Shown here: positions 24,046 through 32,226 of the stretch, piece by piece
Position numbering within the stretch: the stretch's first letter is position 1
Layout: each line of letters opens with the position of its first letter
Source: JBAVQS01 sp049694275
GTDB lineage: Bacteria; Chloroflexota; Anaerolineae; UBA4142; SHND01
Direction: 5' to 3'
Assembly: GCA_049694275.1 (NCBI GenBank)
Contig: JBAVQS010000237.1
Coordinates: 1 to 59,055 of the forward strand
DNA length: 59,055 bases
Notes under the pieces: generated by a model
Seen by the model: the letters and a program-made list of their open reading frames with translations, nothing else
What the model was told of the DNA's origin: nothing
Databases searched by the model: none
Translations under genes and position numbers: made by a program

Positions 24046-26817
24046 ATGCCTAAAGCACTCTACCTCAAGTATCGCCCGCAGACCTTTGAACAGGTCGAGG
24101 GTCAGGAACACATTACCCGCACCCTCATCAATGCGCTTGCCATTGGGCGCATCGGCCACGCCTATCTTTTCACAGGGCCGCGCGGGACCGGCAAGACCTC
24201 GACGGCACGCATCCTTGCGAAAGCAGTCAACTGCCTGGCGACCACCGGCACCCGGCCGTGCAACGCGTGCGCCATGTGCCGCGCCATTAACGAAGAACGG
24301 CTGTTGGACCTGATCGAGATCGATGCTGCCTCCAATACGGGGGTGGACGACATACGCGACCTGCGCGAGAAGGTGGACTTTCGGCCCACGCAAGCCAAGC
24401 GCAAATTCTACATTATAGATGAATGCTTCCGTTACGAAGACCTGATCACTCTGGCTGATGGCTCTAAAATGCCAATTGGTAAGATTGTCGAGAATGAACT
24501 ATGCCCAGAGGTCCTATCCTATAACGAGCGGACCCATCAGATTGAACCCAAGCGCGTTGTCCGCCGTATGCGCAAGCAACCCACGTTGCCGGCAGTGAGG
24601 CTTGCCTTTGATAATAACCGGGCATTAGTCTGCACACTTAATCACAAGTTCTATACCCCACAGGGTCAGATGCGCGCCGGTGAATTAGAGGTTGGGCAGT
24701 TTGTCTATGCGGGCTATGAACGTACTACCACCGATCAACTGGATGCGGTTGCCGGAGCCGCCATAGGGGATGGTCATCTTGACCTTACCGGCAGCCAGAT
24801 GCGCGCGCGGCTTTCTATAACGCAGGGTGTGGACCAAAAGGAATATCTGGAATACAAAACGCGACTCTTGGGTGACTTGGTAGAAACACCACCCCAGTAT
24901 CAACTTTCGTTACAGTCTTTTTCAAAGAAGGGCACTTGGCATGTTGCGACGGTGAGCCGGCCGCAAATCGCTGAACTACACCGCGAGCTTTACGATCATG
25001 AGGGTCACAAACGCATCTCACGCACCTATCTTGATCGTTTGACGCCATTGGGTTTAGCCCTTTGGTATCTGGACGATGGTTCGCTGATAACGCAAAAGAA
25101 CCCCTACACCCGCAAGGACGGCACAGTCACCAGTTATCCAAATTCCCGCTCAACCCTGGCGACCTACAGTTCTAGCCTCGAAGAGGCACATATCATTCTA
25201 CAGTGGCTTGAAGAGAAGTGGGATATCGAAGGTGGAATTGCGGCAACCGCCAAGGGGCCTGTGATCTGGCTAACCCTAGCAGGGACAGAACAGCTGCACG
25301 AAATTATCGCGCCATACGTTCCGCCGAGTATGGCGTACAAGCTACTTCCCCGCTATCATAACAGGTTCTGTCCGCCGACAGATGCTGGCATACCGAGTGG
25401 GCTTGCTGTAAGTGTGGTGAGGCGCATCGAACGCGTCACACCTCCTGAATATGTCTACAATATCGAAGTTGCCAACAATCACAATTATTTCGCCCGTGAT
25501 ATCCTAGTCGCCAACTGTCACATGTTATCCAACGCGGCGTTCAATGCGCTATTAAAGACGCTGGAGGAGCCCCCGCCGCACGTCATCTTTGTCCTCGCCA
25601 CGACCGAACCGAACAAGATTCCTGCGACCATCACCTCGCGCTGCCAGCGGTTTGATTTTCACCGCGCAACCCTCCAGGAGCTAATTGAGCGGCTCACGTA
25701 TATCGCCGGACAGGAAGAATTGAACATCGAGCCCGCGGCGCTGGAATTGATTGCCCGCCAGGCAACCGGCTCTTTCCGCGACGCCGCCAGCCTGCTCGAC
25801 CAGTTGATGGCTTTTGGCGGGACGGGCGATGGGGCAGCAGTAACCCTCGCGCAGGTGGAGGGCTTGCTCGGCGCGGCATCCCAAGAGACGATCCACGCCA
25901 TTGTCGCGGCGATTGCCGCGCGTGACATTGCAAACGGAATGAGTTTGATCGGCGAGGCGGTGGACGCCGGCGCCGACCCGCGGCAACTGGCGCGCGAGCT
26001 GGTGGATTATGTGCGGGGGGTATTGCTCTTTCAGGTGGGGAGCGGCGCTTCACTCACACTAGGAGCCGAAACCCAGACCGATATGACCGCACTCGCCTCA
26101 GAGATGAGCGCCGACCAGATCCTGCGCGCGATCCGGCTCTTTAACCAGGCCGCCTTTGAGCTGCGCGGCAGCGCCAGTCCCACCCTTCCTCTGGAAATGG
26201 CGCTGGTGGAAACCGTGCTCGAACCGACGGCAGCCGTTGCCGTTGCGCCGGCCCCGCGAGCGCCAGCGCCCCCGCGCCCCAATGCAGTTCTCCCTTCGGC
26301 TATACCTGTATCGCCGGCGCCAGCCCCTGCGATCGCCGAGCCTCCACGCGACAAGCCACAACCCGCCAGCGCCTCTGAGCCGGTAGCGGTCAAGCAACGG
26401 ACACCGGCTCGGCCCGAGCTAGAGCCCGAGCCAGCGCCCGAATCGGCGCCGGGCGCCGGAACTGTGGAGCTTACCCTGGAGCAGGTACAACAACAATGGC
26501 CCACCGTGTTGCTCCGCCTGCGCAAACTTAACAAGACCGTCGAAGCGTTGTTGCGCGATGCCCAGCCGATTTCGCTCAAGGGGGATATCATTACAATCGG
26601 TTTTTTCTACGAGCTGCACAAGACCAAAGTAGAGAGCAACAAGAACGGGCTCGCGCAGATTGACAAGATCATGGCCGAGTTGTTCGGCAAGCCTTATCAT
26701 TGCAAGTGTATCGTGTCGCCCAAAAAACAAAAGATGCGGGCGGCGGAAAACGATCCGGTGATTCGCGCCGCGCTCGATCTGGGCGGCCGGATCAGGGACG
26801 TGACTGATGAATCCTAG
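24046..26817 (+). CDS. dnaX: DNA polymerase III gamma/tau subunit, intein-containing precursor
   Basis: A clamp-loader ATPase. The N-extein has the Walker A motif GPRGTGKTS and the zinc-binding cysteines C-x8-C-x2-C-x2-C. The sequence reaches FYIIDE (Walker B) and is then broken by a 364-residue intein. The C-extein resumes with CHMLSNAAFNALLKTLEEPPPHVIFVLATTEP, including the sensor and SRC motif, then a Pro/Ala-rich linker and a tau-type C-terminal domain. The spliced host protein is about 559 residues, a normal length. The ATG at 24046 is preferred to the TTG at 24031. ybaB follows after 9 bp. An A6 run at about 26728 is too close to the end to serve as a gamma frameshift site. Confidence 0.95.
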   Translation: MPKALYLKYRPQTFEQVEGQEHITRTLINALAIGRIGHAYLFTGPRGTGKTSTARILAKAVNCLATTGTRPCNACAMCRAINEERLLDLIEIDAASNTGVDDIRDLREKVDFRPTQAKRKFYIIDECFRYEDLITLADGSKMPIGKIVENELCPEVLSYNERTHQIEPKRVVRRMRKQPTLPAVRLAFDNNRALVCTLNHKFYTPQGQMRAGELEVGQFVYAGYERTTTDQLDAVAGAAIGDGHLDLTGSQMRARLSITQGVDQKEYLEYKTRLLGDLVETPPQYQLSLQSFSKKGTWHVATVSRPQIAELHRELYDHEGHKRISRTYLDRLTPLGLALWYLDDGSLITQKNPYTRKDGTVTSYPNSRSTLATYSSSLEEAHIILQWLEEKWDIEGGIAATAKGPVIWLTLAGTEQLHEIIAPYVPPSMAYKLLPRYHNRFCPPTDAGIPSGLAVSVVRRIERVTPPEYVYNIEVANNHNYFARDILVANCHMLSNAAFNALLKTLEEPPPHVIFVLATTEPNKIPATITSRCQRFDFHRATLQELIERLTYIAGQEELNIEPAALELIARQATGSFRDAASLLDQLMAFGGTGDGAAVTLAQVEGLLGAASQETIHAIVAAIAARDIANGMSLIGEAVDAGADPRQLARELVDYVRGVLLFQVGSGASLTLGAETQTDMTALASEMSADQILRAIRLFNQAAFELRGSASPTLPLEMALVETVLEPTAAVAVAPAPRAPAPPRPNAVLPSAIPVSPAPAPAIAEPPRDKPQPASASEPVAVKQRTPARPELEPEPAPESAPGAGTVELTLEQVQQQWPTVLLRLRKLNKTVEALLRDAQPISLKGDIITIGFFYELHKTKVESNKNGLAQIDKIMAELFGKPYHCKCIVSPKKQKMRAAENDPVIRAALDLGGRIRDVTDES
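24424..25515 (+). other. Intein with LAGLIDADG homing endonuclease inside DnaX
   Basis: It starts at Cys1 (TGC 24424-24426, CFRYEDLITLADG, splicing block A) and ends at Asn364 (AAC 25513-25515), with Cys as +1 residue of the C-extein. Block B is CTLNHKFYTPQG, with the T-x-x-H pattern. Blocks F and G are PEYVYNIEVANNHNYFARDILVAN. The penultimate residue is Ala rather than the usual His. Two LAGLIDADG motifs are present (AVAGAAIGDGHL at residues 108-119 and LALWYLDDGSL starting at 211), each with its acidic residue, so the endonuclease may be active. Insertion is in the Walker B motif (IIDE/CHML), so unspliced protein should be inactive. Confidence 0.95.
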
Positions 26818-26826
26818 GAGAAAAAC

Positions 26827-27174
26827 ATGAGCAAAGGACGTGGAGGAATGCCCGGGCTGAATCCCGCGGCGCTGCAAAGACAGTTGCAGGATATGCAAAA
26901 AAAGATGGTCGAGACCCAGGACGCGCTCGGCCGCGAGACCGTGACGAGCACGGCAGGCGGCGGCGCCGTCTCGGTCACCATTACCGGCCAGCAAAAGGTA
27001 ACCGAGGTTAAGATTAATGCCGATGCGCTCAAGGAAGGGGATGCCCCCCTGGACATGGAAATGCTCCAGGACTTGGTTCTCGCGGCAGTGAACGATGCAA
27101 TCGAGCGTTCGCAAAAACTGGCCGCCGACCGGATGGGCCAGGTGACCGGTGGGCTAAATATCCCCGGGTTCTAA
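26827..27174 (+). CDS. ybaB: YbaB/EbfC-family nucleoid-associated protein
   Basis: 115 residues. The core is the dimerising DNA-binding helix-strand fold with LQRQLQDMQKKMVETQDAL, VTITGQQKVTEVKINADAL and DLVLAAVNDAIERSQKL. AGGAG lies 6 nt before the ATG. The gene forms the usual dnaX-ybaB pair. The normal third member, recR, is 3.6 kb further on. Confidence 0.92.
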   Translation: MSKGRGGMPGLNPAALQRQLQDMQKKMVETQDALGRETVTSTAGGGAVSVTITGQQKVTEVKINADALKEGDAPLDMEMLQDLVLAAVNDAIERSQKLAADRMGQVTGGLNIPGF

Positions 27175-27261
27175 TGACCAGCGCAAGTCCTCAAGCCGTG
27201 TCCGCTTGCGCCGGGTGAATCGAAAGAGCGAGGACTGGTTCACTGTGTTGAGTAAGTCGTT

Positions 27262-29028
27262 ATGATTACACGCGAGAATACGCTGACTGAGCGCGAGCGC
27301 CATATCTTAAAGGCGCTCGCCGCCGATCCCGATGCGGCGACCGCCAGCCGGGCCCAGGTTCTTTTACACTGGGCAGACGGTGACACACGGGAACAGATCG
27401 CCCAGGCGACCGGCTTGCGACCGGCGCAAGCACTACAGATCACACGTGCCTTTTCGCAAAAACGCCTCGAGATCTTTGCCCCCCCGTCCATCGAACGGGC
27501 GAGCCGCGGCCTGGCCGGCGCGACGACTGTCGATGACCTGCTCCAGGAAAATCACGTCAACATGGGCCATGCCCGGTTCGTCGCCAACCTGGCCCTCCAG
27601 ATCCTGGACGCGACACAGAGCGTTCACCAGCTAGCCCCGGAATGGCGGCGGGTGCTGGAGACGGGCGCGCTCTTGCACAACCTCGCCTCACCGCATCATG
27701 ACGAACGGCGGCACCGCGCCGGCCGCAACCTGATCCTCGCCCACGACATTGAGGGTTTTTCTGCGCCTGAACGGGACATCCTCGCCTGTCTTGTCCTCTT
27801 TCACACGAAAAAGGTCCAGGCATCCCGCGATCCGATCTTTGTCGGGCTTGATCCTCAAGCCCAGCAGGTGACCCTCGCACTGGCGGCGATGCTGCGCATT
27901 GCCGATGGGATGGATTTTTCCCAGAGCGAGACGACGGCAATCACCTCGATTGAGGTAGACTCTTTGGTCCTCGCCACGCTCGATGGGCCCCATGCCGACA
28001 TCGACGCCGCACGAGCCAACAAAAAAGCGGACCTCTGGCGTCAGGTCCTGACGCCCCCCTTTAGTGCGCGCCTGCCCAATGGCGCCCTCCCAACCGCCCC
28101 TCGCCTCAAACGCCCCAAAGTGAGCTTGGGGGTCAAGAGCCACGAGCCGATCACGCGCGCCGGACGCAAAATCGTCGCCGGTCAGTTCGTGCGACTGCGC
28201 GTGCTGGAAGATGAGGTGCGGGGCGGGCACAACCCCGACGCGGTCCACGACATGCGCGTGGCGGCGCGGCGCATGCGCTCCGCCTTTCGCTTGCTCGCCG
28301 GCTTTTATCCGACCAAAGAAACGAAAAAGATTCGTCATACGCTGCCCACGTTAAGCGGGTATCTGGGCCAAGTCCGTGACCTGGATGTCATGATCGCACA
28401 TCTCCACACCCATATCTCCACGCTCCCAACCGAACAGCAGCGCCTGGTCGATCCGCTGCTCGCCGACTGGCAGGCGCGCCGCGCCCGTGCCCACGGCGTA
28501 CTGGTAGAGTTCCTGGAGGACAAAAAGTACGAGGATTGGACCGCGCGGCTGGAGGGGTTCGTCGAGGGCAAAGATACGTCAGGCACACCGCGCGTAACCG
28601 ATGTAGCGCCCGCGCTGATCTGGAAACAGTATGGCAAGGTTCACGCGTTCGAGCCGGTGATCCAGCAGGCAGACCTGGCGACGCTCCACCGCTTGCGCAT
28701 TCAGTGCAAGCGCCTGCGGTATACTATCGAATTCTTTTCCGAGATGATGGGGCCGGAGACCTCAGCCCTGCTCGAACCACTCATCGCGATGCAGACTTAT
28801 CTGGGTGAGCTGCATGATGTCGACACCGCCGCGCGCCTCACGAGCGAATTTATCGCCGAGACCACAAAGCAGGGATTGCAAAATACCAACCTCGAAGGCG
28901 TGATGGCCTACCTCTCGGCGCTGCACGCGCGAACCGCCGAGATGCAGGCGGGGGTTCCGGAACGCTGGCACGTCCTCGCCAAACCGTCCTACCGTCAGGC
29001 GTTGGGACAGGCCGTCGCGAATTTGTAG
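27262..29028 (+). CDS. HTH-HD-CHAD three-domain protein (polyphosphate-related)
   Basis: 588 residues. Residues 1-80 look like a helix-turn-helix of the homeodomain/transposase type (LTERERHILKALAADPDAATA, DTREQIAQATGLRPAQALQI). Residues about 90-260 resemble the C-terminal HD-like domain of Ppx/GppA phosphatases (HARFVANLALQILDATQ, LLHNLA, ILAHDIEGFSAPERDILACLVLFH). From about 295 there is a CHAD domain with its basic helices (VHDMRVAARRMRSAFRLL, VRDLDVMIAHL, LHRLRIQCKRLRYTIEFF, YLGELHDV). CHAD domains bind polyphosphate. A role in sensing or granule association is plausible, but no catalytic Ppx ATPase part is present. Confidence 0.8.
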   Translation: MITRENTLTERERHILKALAADPDAATASRAQVLLHWADGDTREQIAQATGLRPAQALQITRAFSQKRLEIFAPPSIERASRGLAGATTVDDLLQENHVNMGHARFVANLALQILDATQSVHQLAPEWRRVLETGALLHNLASPHHDERRHRAGRNLILAHDIEGFSAPERDILACLVLFHTKKVQASRDPIFVGLDPQAQQVTLALAAMLRIADGMDFSQSETTAITSIEVDSLVLATLDGPHADIDAARANKKADLWRQVLTPPFSARLPNGALPTAPRLKRPKVSLGVKSHEPITRAGRKIVAGQFVRLRVLEDEVRGGHNPDAVHDMRVAARRMRSAFRLLAGFYPTKETKKIRHTLPTLSGYLGQVRDLDVMIAHLHTHISTLPTEQQRLVDPLLADWQARRARAHGVLVEFLEDKKYEDWTARLEGFVEGKDTSGTPRVTDVAPALIWKQYGKVHAFEPVIQQADLATLHRLRIQCKRLRYTIEFFSEMMGPETSALLEPLIAMQTYLGELHDVDTAARLTSEFIAETTKQGLQNTNLEGVMAYLSALHARTAEMQAGVPERWHVLAKPSYRQALGQAVANL

Positions 29029-29059
29029 CCCACCATCCAGGGCGAGCAACCCGTTCGCC

Positions 29060-29797
29060 CTACGCCGATGGTTCTTTGGGCTTGACTTCAACCGAGGCCT
29101 GGCGCTTCATCGGGGTTACAATCGCGCTCACCTCACGACGCAACTCGGAAAAAATCTCGCGGATGCTACGGTTGGCGTCGATGCGGCGAAACCCAAACTC
29201 TTCGGCGATTGCGTCGAACTGGGCCAACAGCCGCGTCTGGTAGCGCACATAGTTACGAAAGAGGTCGCGCCCCTTGAGGAAATCCATCCCCGATTCCCAG
29301 TAATCAAAGCCCCCCTGCTCGGCCAGGACGCGCGGGATCAGGTGATTGAGATCGGCCTGGAGATAAAAGACCGCGTCGGGAACCAGCGCAAAGCCCAACG
29401 TTTTGCGAATCCACTGCGGGTCGGACCCGCGCACCTGGGACCGGACAATCATCGAATAGATATAGCGGTCGGTGAGCACGACCATGCCGGCCCGCAGCGC
29501 GGGAATGATCTGGGTTTCGAGGCGGTCCGCGAGATCGGTCACATACAAAAGAAACAAGACCCCCTCGCTCAGGGTATGCCCTTGCTTGGCTCGATCAATC
29601 CCCTTGCTCGCCAGATCGGAACGGCGCAGGCCGGTCGAGGCAACCGCAAACCCGCGGCCTTCCAACCATTCCTGCAAAAGTGCAATCTGCGTCGAGCGCC
29701 CGACCCCGTCCGTCCCCTCCAGGACAATCAGCTTGCCAGGGAGCACCTCTTCGGTAAAGCCGGGAACCGGATCGCCATAGAATTTAATCTGCGTCAT
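29060..29797 (-). CDS. Thymidylate-kinase-like protein with Arg in the P-loop
   Basis: 245 residues of the TMK fold: KLIVLEGTDGVGRSTQ, DRYIYSMIVRSQVRG and a lid region. The P-loop at 28-35 reads GTDGVGRS, so the invariant Lys is Arg34, which would weaken or abolish phosphoryl transfer. It overlaps the stop of the upstream paralogue by one base (TGATG), so the two are made together. It may form a heterodimer with the paralogue. Real dTMP kinase activity is doubtful for this copy. Confidence 0.75.
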   Translation of the reverse strand: MTQIKFYGDPVPGFTEEVLPGKLIVLEGTDGVGRSTQIALLQEWLEGRGFAVASTGLRRSDLASKGIDRAKQGHTLSEGVLFLLYVTDLADRLETQIIPALRAGMVVLTDRYIYSMIVRSQVRGSDPQWIRKTLGFALVPDAVFYLQADLNHLIPRVLAEQGGFDYWESGMDFLKGRDLFRNYVRYQTRLLAQFDAIAEEFGFRRIDANRSIREIFSELRREVSAIVTPMKRQASVEVKPKEPSA

Positions 29798-30570
29798 CAG
29801 GCTTTGTCTCCGCTCTCGCTAGATTTGCTGCCAATCTCTTCCAGGTAACGCCCGAGCAATGACTCTTCGGACAGGACATCGCGCCAGCCCGCCTGGCTGG
29901 TCTTGAGCGCACCCTCCAGGTAAGGCTTGACGATGGCGCGCATCTGGTCCTGCTGCTTGACTAGCGGCTGGGTGGCATCAATCACCGAAAGCCCAAACTC
30001 TTCGACAAGCCGTTCGTACTCTTCTAGAATCCGTCCCTGGAAAAGACGGAACGATTCGTACGGGTCGCCGGCGAGATGCATATCGAGTCCCGCTTCATAA
30101 TATTTGAGCTCCGGCCGGCCGACAAGGATGCGCTTGAGCGATTCTGCGAGCGGTACGCGAAAATAGATGGGGAGGGACGGCTGGATGGCGTTGGCATACA
30201 CCTCACGTACCCACTCACGCGAAACGCCTCGTGCGAAATCGCGCGCAAACGCGGTATAGACATAGCGGTCGGCGAGCACGATCGCGCCCGCCTCCAACGC
30301 CGGCACGATCTGCCGTTCGAGCCGGTCCATAAAATCGGCGGCGTGAATGAGGCTGAACGAGAGCGGAGTCAGCATCTTGTCCTCTTTGCCGCGCTTGGTA
30401 ATGCGCCGCACAATCGGGGAGGAATTCCACTCGCTAAAAGCGACAAGATAATTCTCGCTCAACAGCCATTTATGAAGGAGGTCAAGCTGAGTGCTCTTGC
30501 CCGACCCATCAATGCCTTCAACGATAATCAGTTTGCCCGGATAGTGCATCCGGCGGAGGTTTTTTGACAT
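29797..30570 (-). CDS. Thymidylate-kinase-like protein, intact P-loop
   Basis: 257 residues from the ATG at 30570, with AAGGACAGG upstream. The P-loop GIDGSGKST is intact, and DRYVYTAFARDFARGVSREWV matches the DR(Y/H) substrate motif of TMK. The sequence is longer than typical dTMP kinases (about 210), and the C-terminal part is divergent. It could be the cell's dTMP kinase or a nucleotide/polyphosphate kinase relative, and sequence alone does not decide. It is the first of the left-going pair and faces recR. Confidence 0.8.
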   Translation of the reverse strand: MSKNLRRMHYPGKLIIVEGIDGSGKSTQLDLLHKWLLSENYLVAFSEWNSSPIVRRITKRGKEDKMLTPLSFSLIHAADFMDRLERQIVPALEAGAIVLADRYVYTAFARDFARGVSREWVREVYANAIQPSLPIYFRVPLAESLKRILVGRPELKYYEAGLDMHLAGDPYESFRLFQGRILEEYERLVEEFGLSVIDATQPLVKQQDQMRAIVKPYLEGALKTSQAGWRDVLSEESLLGRYLEEIGSKSSESGDKA

Positions 30571-30775
30571 CGGCCTGTCCTTGTTGCGCAATTATTGTCA
30601 AAATTATAGCGTATTTCGGTCCATCTTGCCAGAGCCCGCAGAGGCATAGAGATTGGAAATCTCTGCTTGAAAAAAGGGCGGCGGTAGAAAAAAGGGGCAA
30701 AAAGGCTTGCCAGAGCCGTTGCTTGATGGTAAACTTACACGATATTCGGAGTTCAAATAAGGGGATGAAATAGAT

Positions 30776-31375
30776 ATGGATGTCACTCCGCGTTCCGTCA
30801 CTCGACTGATTGAGGAATTTCACCGCTTGCCGGGGATTGGGCCCAAGACCGCACAGCGGTTGACGTTCTATTTGCTGCGCGCCCCCAAGGATCAGGTCGC
30901 ACAGTTGGCCGAATCGATCAAAGACCTGCGCGAGCGGATTACGACCTGCGCGGTCTGCTGCAACATCGCCGAGCAGAACCCATGCGACATTTGCCGCGAC
31001 GAGTCGCGCGACCATGCGCAGATCTGCGTGGTCGAGGAACCGCTCGACATGGTCGCACTCGAGCGCACGCGCCAGTATAAAGGGGTCTATCACGTCCTCC
31101 ACGGCGCCATCTCGCCGGTTGAAGGAATCGGCCCCGAAGACCTGCGCATCCGTGAACTGCTGGACCGGCTCCGTAAGGGAGGCGCCAAGGAAGTGCTCCT
31201 GGCGACCAACCCCAACCTGGAAGGGGAAGCGACGGCAATGTACCTGGAGCGGCTCATCAAGCCGCTCGGCATCCGCCTCACGCGTCTCGCCCGTGGCCTC
31301 CCGGTCGGCGGCGACCTGGAATATGCGGATGAGGTGACACTCACACGAGCGCTAGAGGGGCGAAGCGAAGTATAA
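30776..31375 (+). CDS. recR: Recombination protein RecR
   Basis: 199 residues. An N-terminal HhH region (LPGIGPKTAQRLTFYLL) is followed by a four-Cys zinc finger (TCAVCCNIAEQNPCDIC), a Toprim domain (CVVEEPLDMVALERT, EVLLATNPNLEGEATAMYL) and a Walker-B-like C-terminus (TRLARGLPVGGDLEYADEVTL). RecR acts with RecO/RecF in single-strand gap repair. It is preceded by GGGGATG-type purines. dnaX-ybaB and recR are usually contiguous; here three genes separate them. Confidence 0.95.
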   Translation: MDVTPRSVTRLIEEFHRLPGIGPKTAQRLTFYLLRAPKDQVAQLAESIKDLRERITTCAVCCNIAEQNPCDICRDESRDHAQICVVEEPLDMVALERTRQYKGVYHVLHGAISPVEGIGPEDLRIRELLDRLRKGGAKEVLLATNPNLEGEATAMYLERLIKPLGIRLTRLARGLPVGGDLEYADEVTLTRALEGRSEV

Positions 31376-31405
31376 AAGACTCGGCGGGTTCTCCGCCGAG
31401 TCTTT
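31375..31405. terminator. Bidirectional terminator between recR and lipoprotein gene
   Basis: AAAGACTCGGCGG (31375-31387) and its exact inverse complement (31393-31405) flank a 5-nt loop. The A/T ends serve both convergent genes. Confidence 0.92.
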
Positions 31406-32087
31406 ACTTTTCGAATCGAATCTGCGCGGTGCCAGCCAGGGCGGCCTTGTCCTCGGAGGCGCTCACGAGGCGCAAGTCAAGACTCAGGCCAACCTTGTCA
31501 CGCAGATGGCCGCTCCAGACCACCGAATCGAACTGCTGCCGGTAGGGAAATTCGCCGACATTGCTGAACTTGGCCCCGTCCGGCGTCTGGCCGAGATACT
31601 GGATGAGGGTACCGGGGATCGTTTCGTTCAGGTTGACATTGTACTGGACGGGAAGGGCATAGGCGGTGAGCTGCGCGGCAGCGGGCGGATTGGCCGTGGG
31701 ATGAGGATCCTGGATTTCAATGTGAATCGTGCCAATCAGGTTCACCGTATTCTGGTCATAGGTTCCAACACGCGTCGAGAGGTCGAGGACTACACCGGCA
31801 ACCGGCGAGCCTTTATAGGTGACCGAATCGAGCGACTGCTTGGGCGCCTGCAGGCTGCCGATCACCAGCAACGCCCGGCCATCCGTTGACTTACCTTGAT
31901 AGCCCAAATTGGTGCCCGCCAGCGGCTGACCGTTCTTGATCGACAGGTTGATCGCGCCATCATAGGTAATTGTCTGTCCGCTCACGGGGGTATTGCCGAT
32001 AATGCCGCCGCCCGGAATCTGGCCCGAGCAACCGGCCAATAGCATGACAACCGCGCATAGCGTGAGGAGTAAGATTTGGGGTCGCAT
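31404..32087 (-). CDS. Lipoprotein, function unknown
   Basis: 227 residues from the ATG at 32087, with GGAAGG close upstream. The signal ends in the lipobox MLLAGC, and a Gly-rich segment follows (SGQIPGGGIIGNTP). The mature part has a repeated beta pattern: ISIKN/LNLNETIPGTLIQYLGQTPDGAKF and LSIKNGQPLAGTNLGYQGKSTDGRALL share the form G-T-x-x-x-Y-x-G-x-(T/S)-x-D-G, which suggests two related beta domains. I recognise no family. It ends inside the shared terminator. Confidence 0.75.
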   Translation of the reverse strand: MRPQILLLTLCAVVMLLAGCSGQIPGGGIIGNTPVSGQTITYDGAINLSIKNGQPLAGTNLGYQGKSTDGRALLVIGSLQAPKQSLDSVTYKGSPVAGVVLDLSTRVGTYDQNTVNLIGTIHIEIQDPHPTANPPAAAQLTAYALPVQYNVNLNETIPGTLIQYLGQTPDGAKFSNVGEFPYRQQFDSVVWSGHLRDKVGLSLDLRLVSASEDKAALAGTAQIRFEK

Positions 32088-32226
32088 AATCCTTCCAGAG
32101 ATCAGGCGGGAATCCAGATCGCCTGCCTTTATAAATCTAGCATCGAAAAGCGGGGGTGTCAATGCAGGAAACAGGGAAACAGGGAAACAAGTAGACAAGG
32201 AAACAAGACGCGCTATAATATCCCTC

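Noticed and set aside
26700..26760. Programmed frameshift for DnaX gamma at an A6 run
   Set aside because: The run is about 30 codons before the end of tau, so a shift would not give a gamma-sized product, and no stimulatory structure is evident.
32162..32210. Tandem repeat of possible function (ACAGGGAA units), with a similar GACAGG run at 39336-39375
   Set aside because: The units are short and imperfect in purine-rich intergenic DNA; they look like simple-sequence drift with no gene or symmetry attached.
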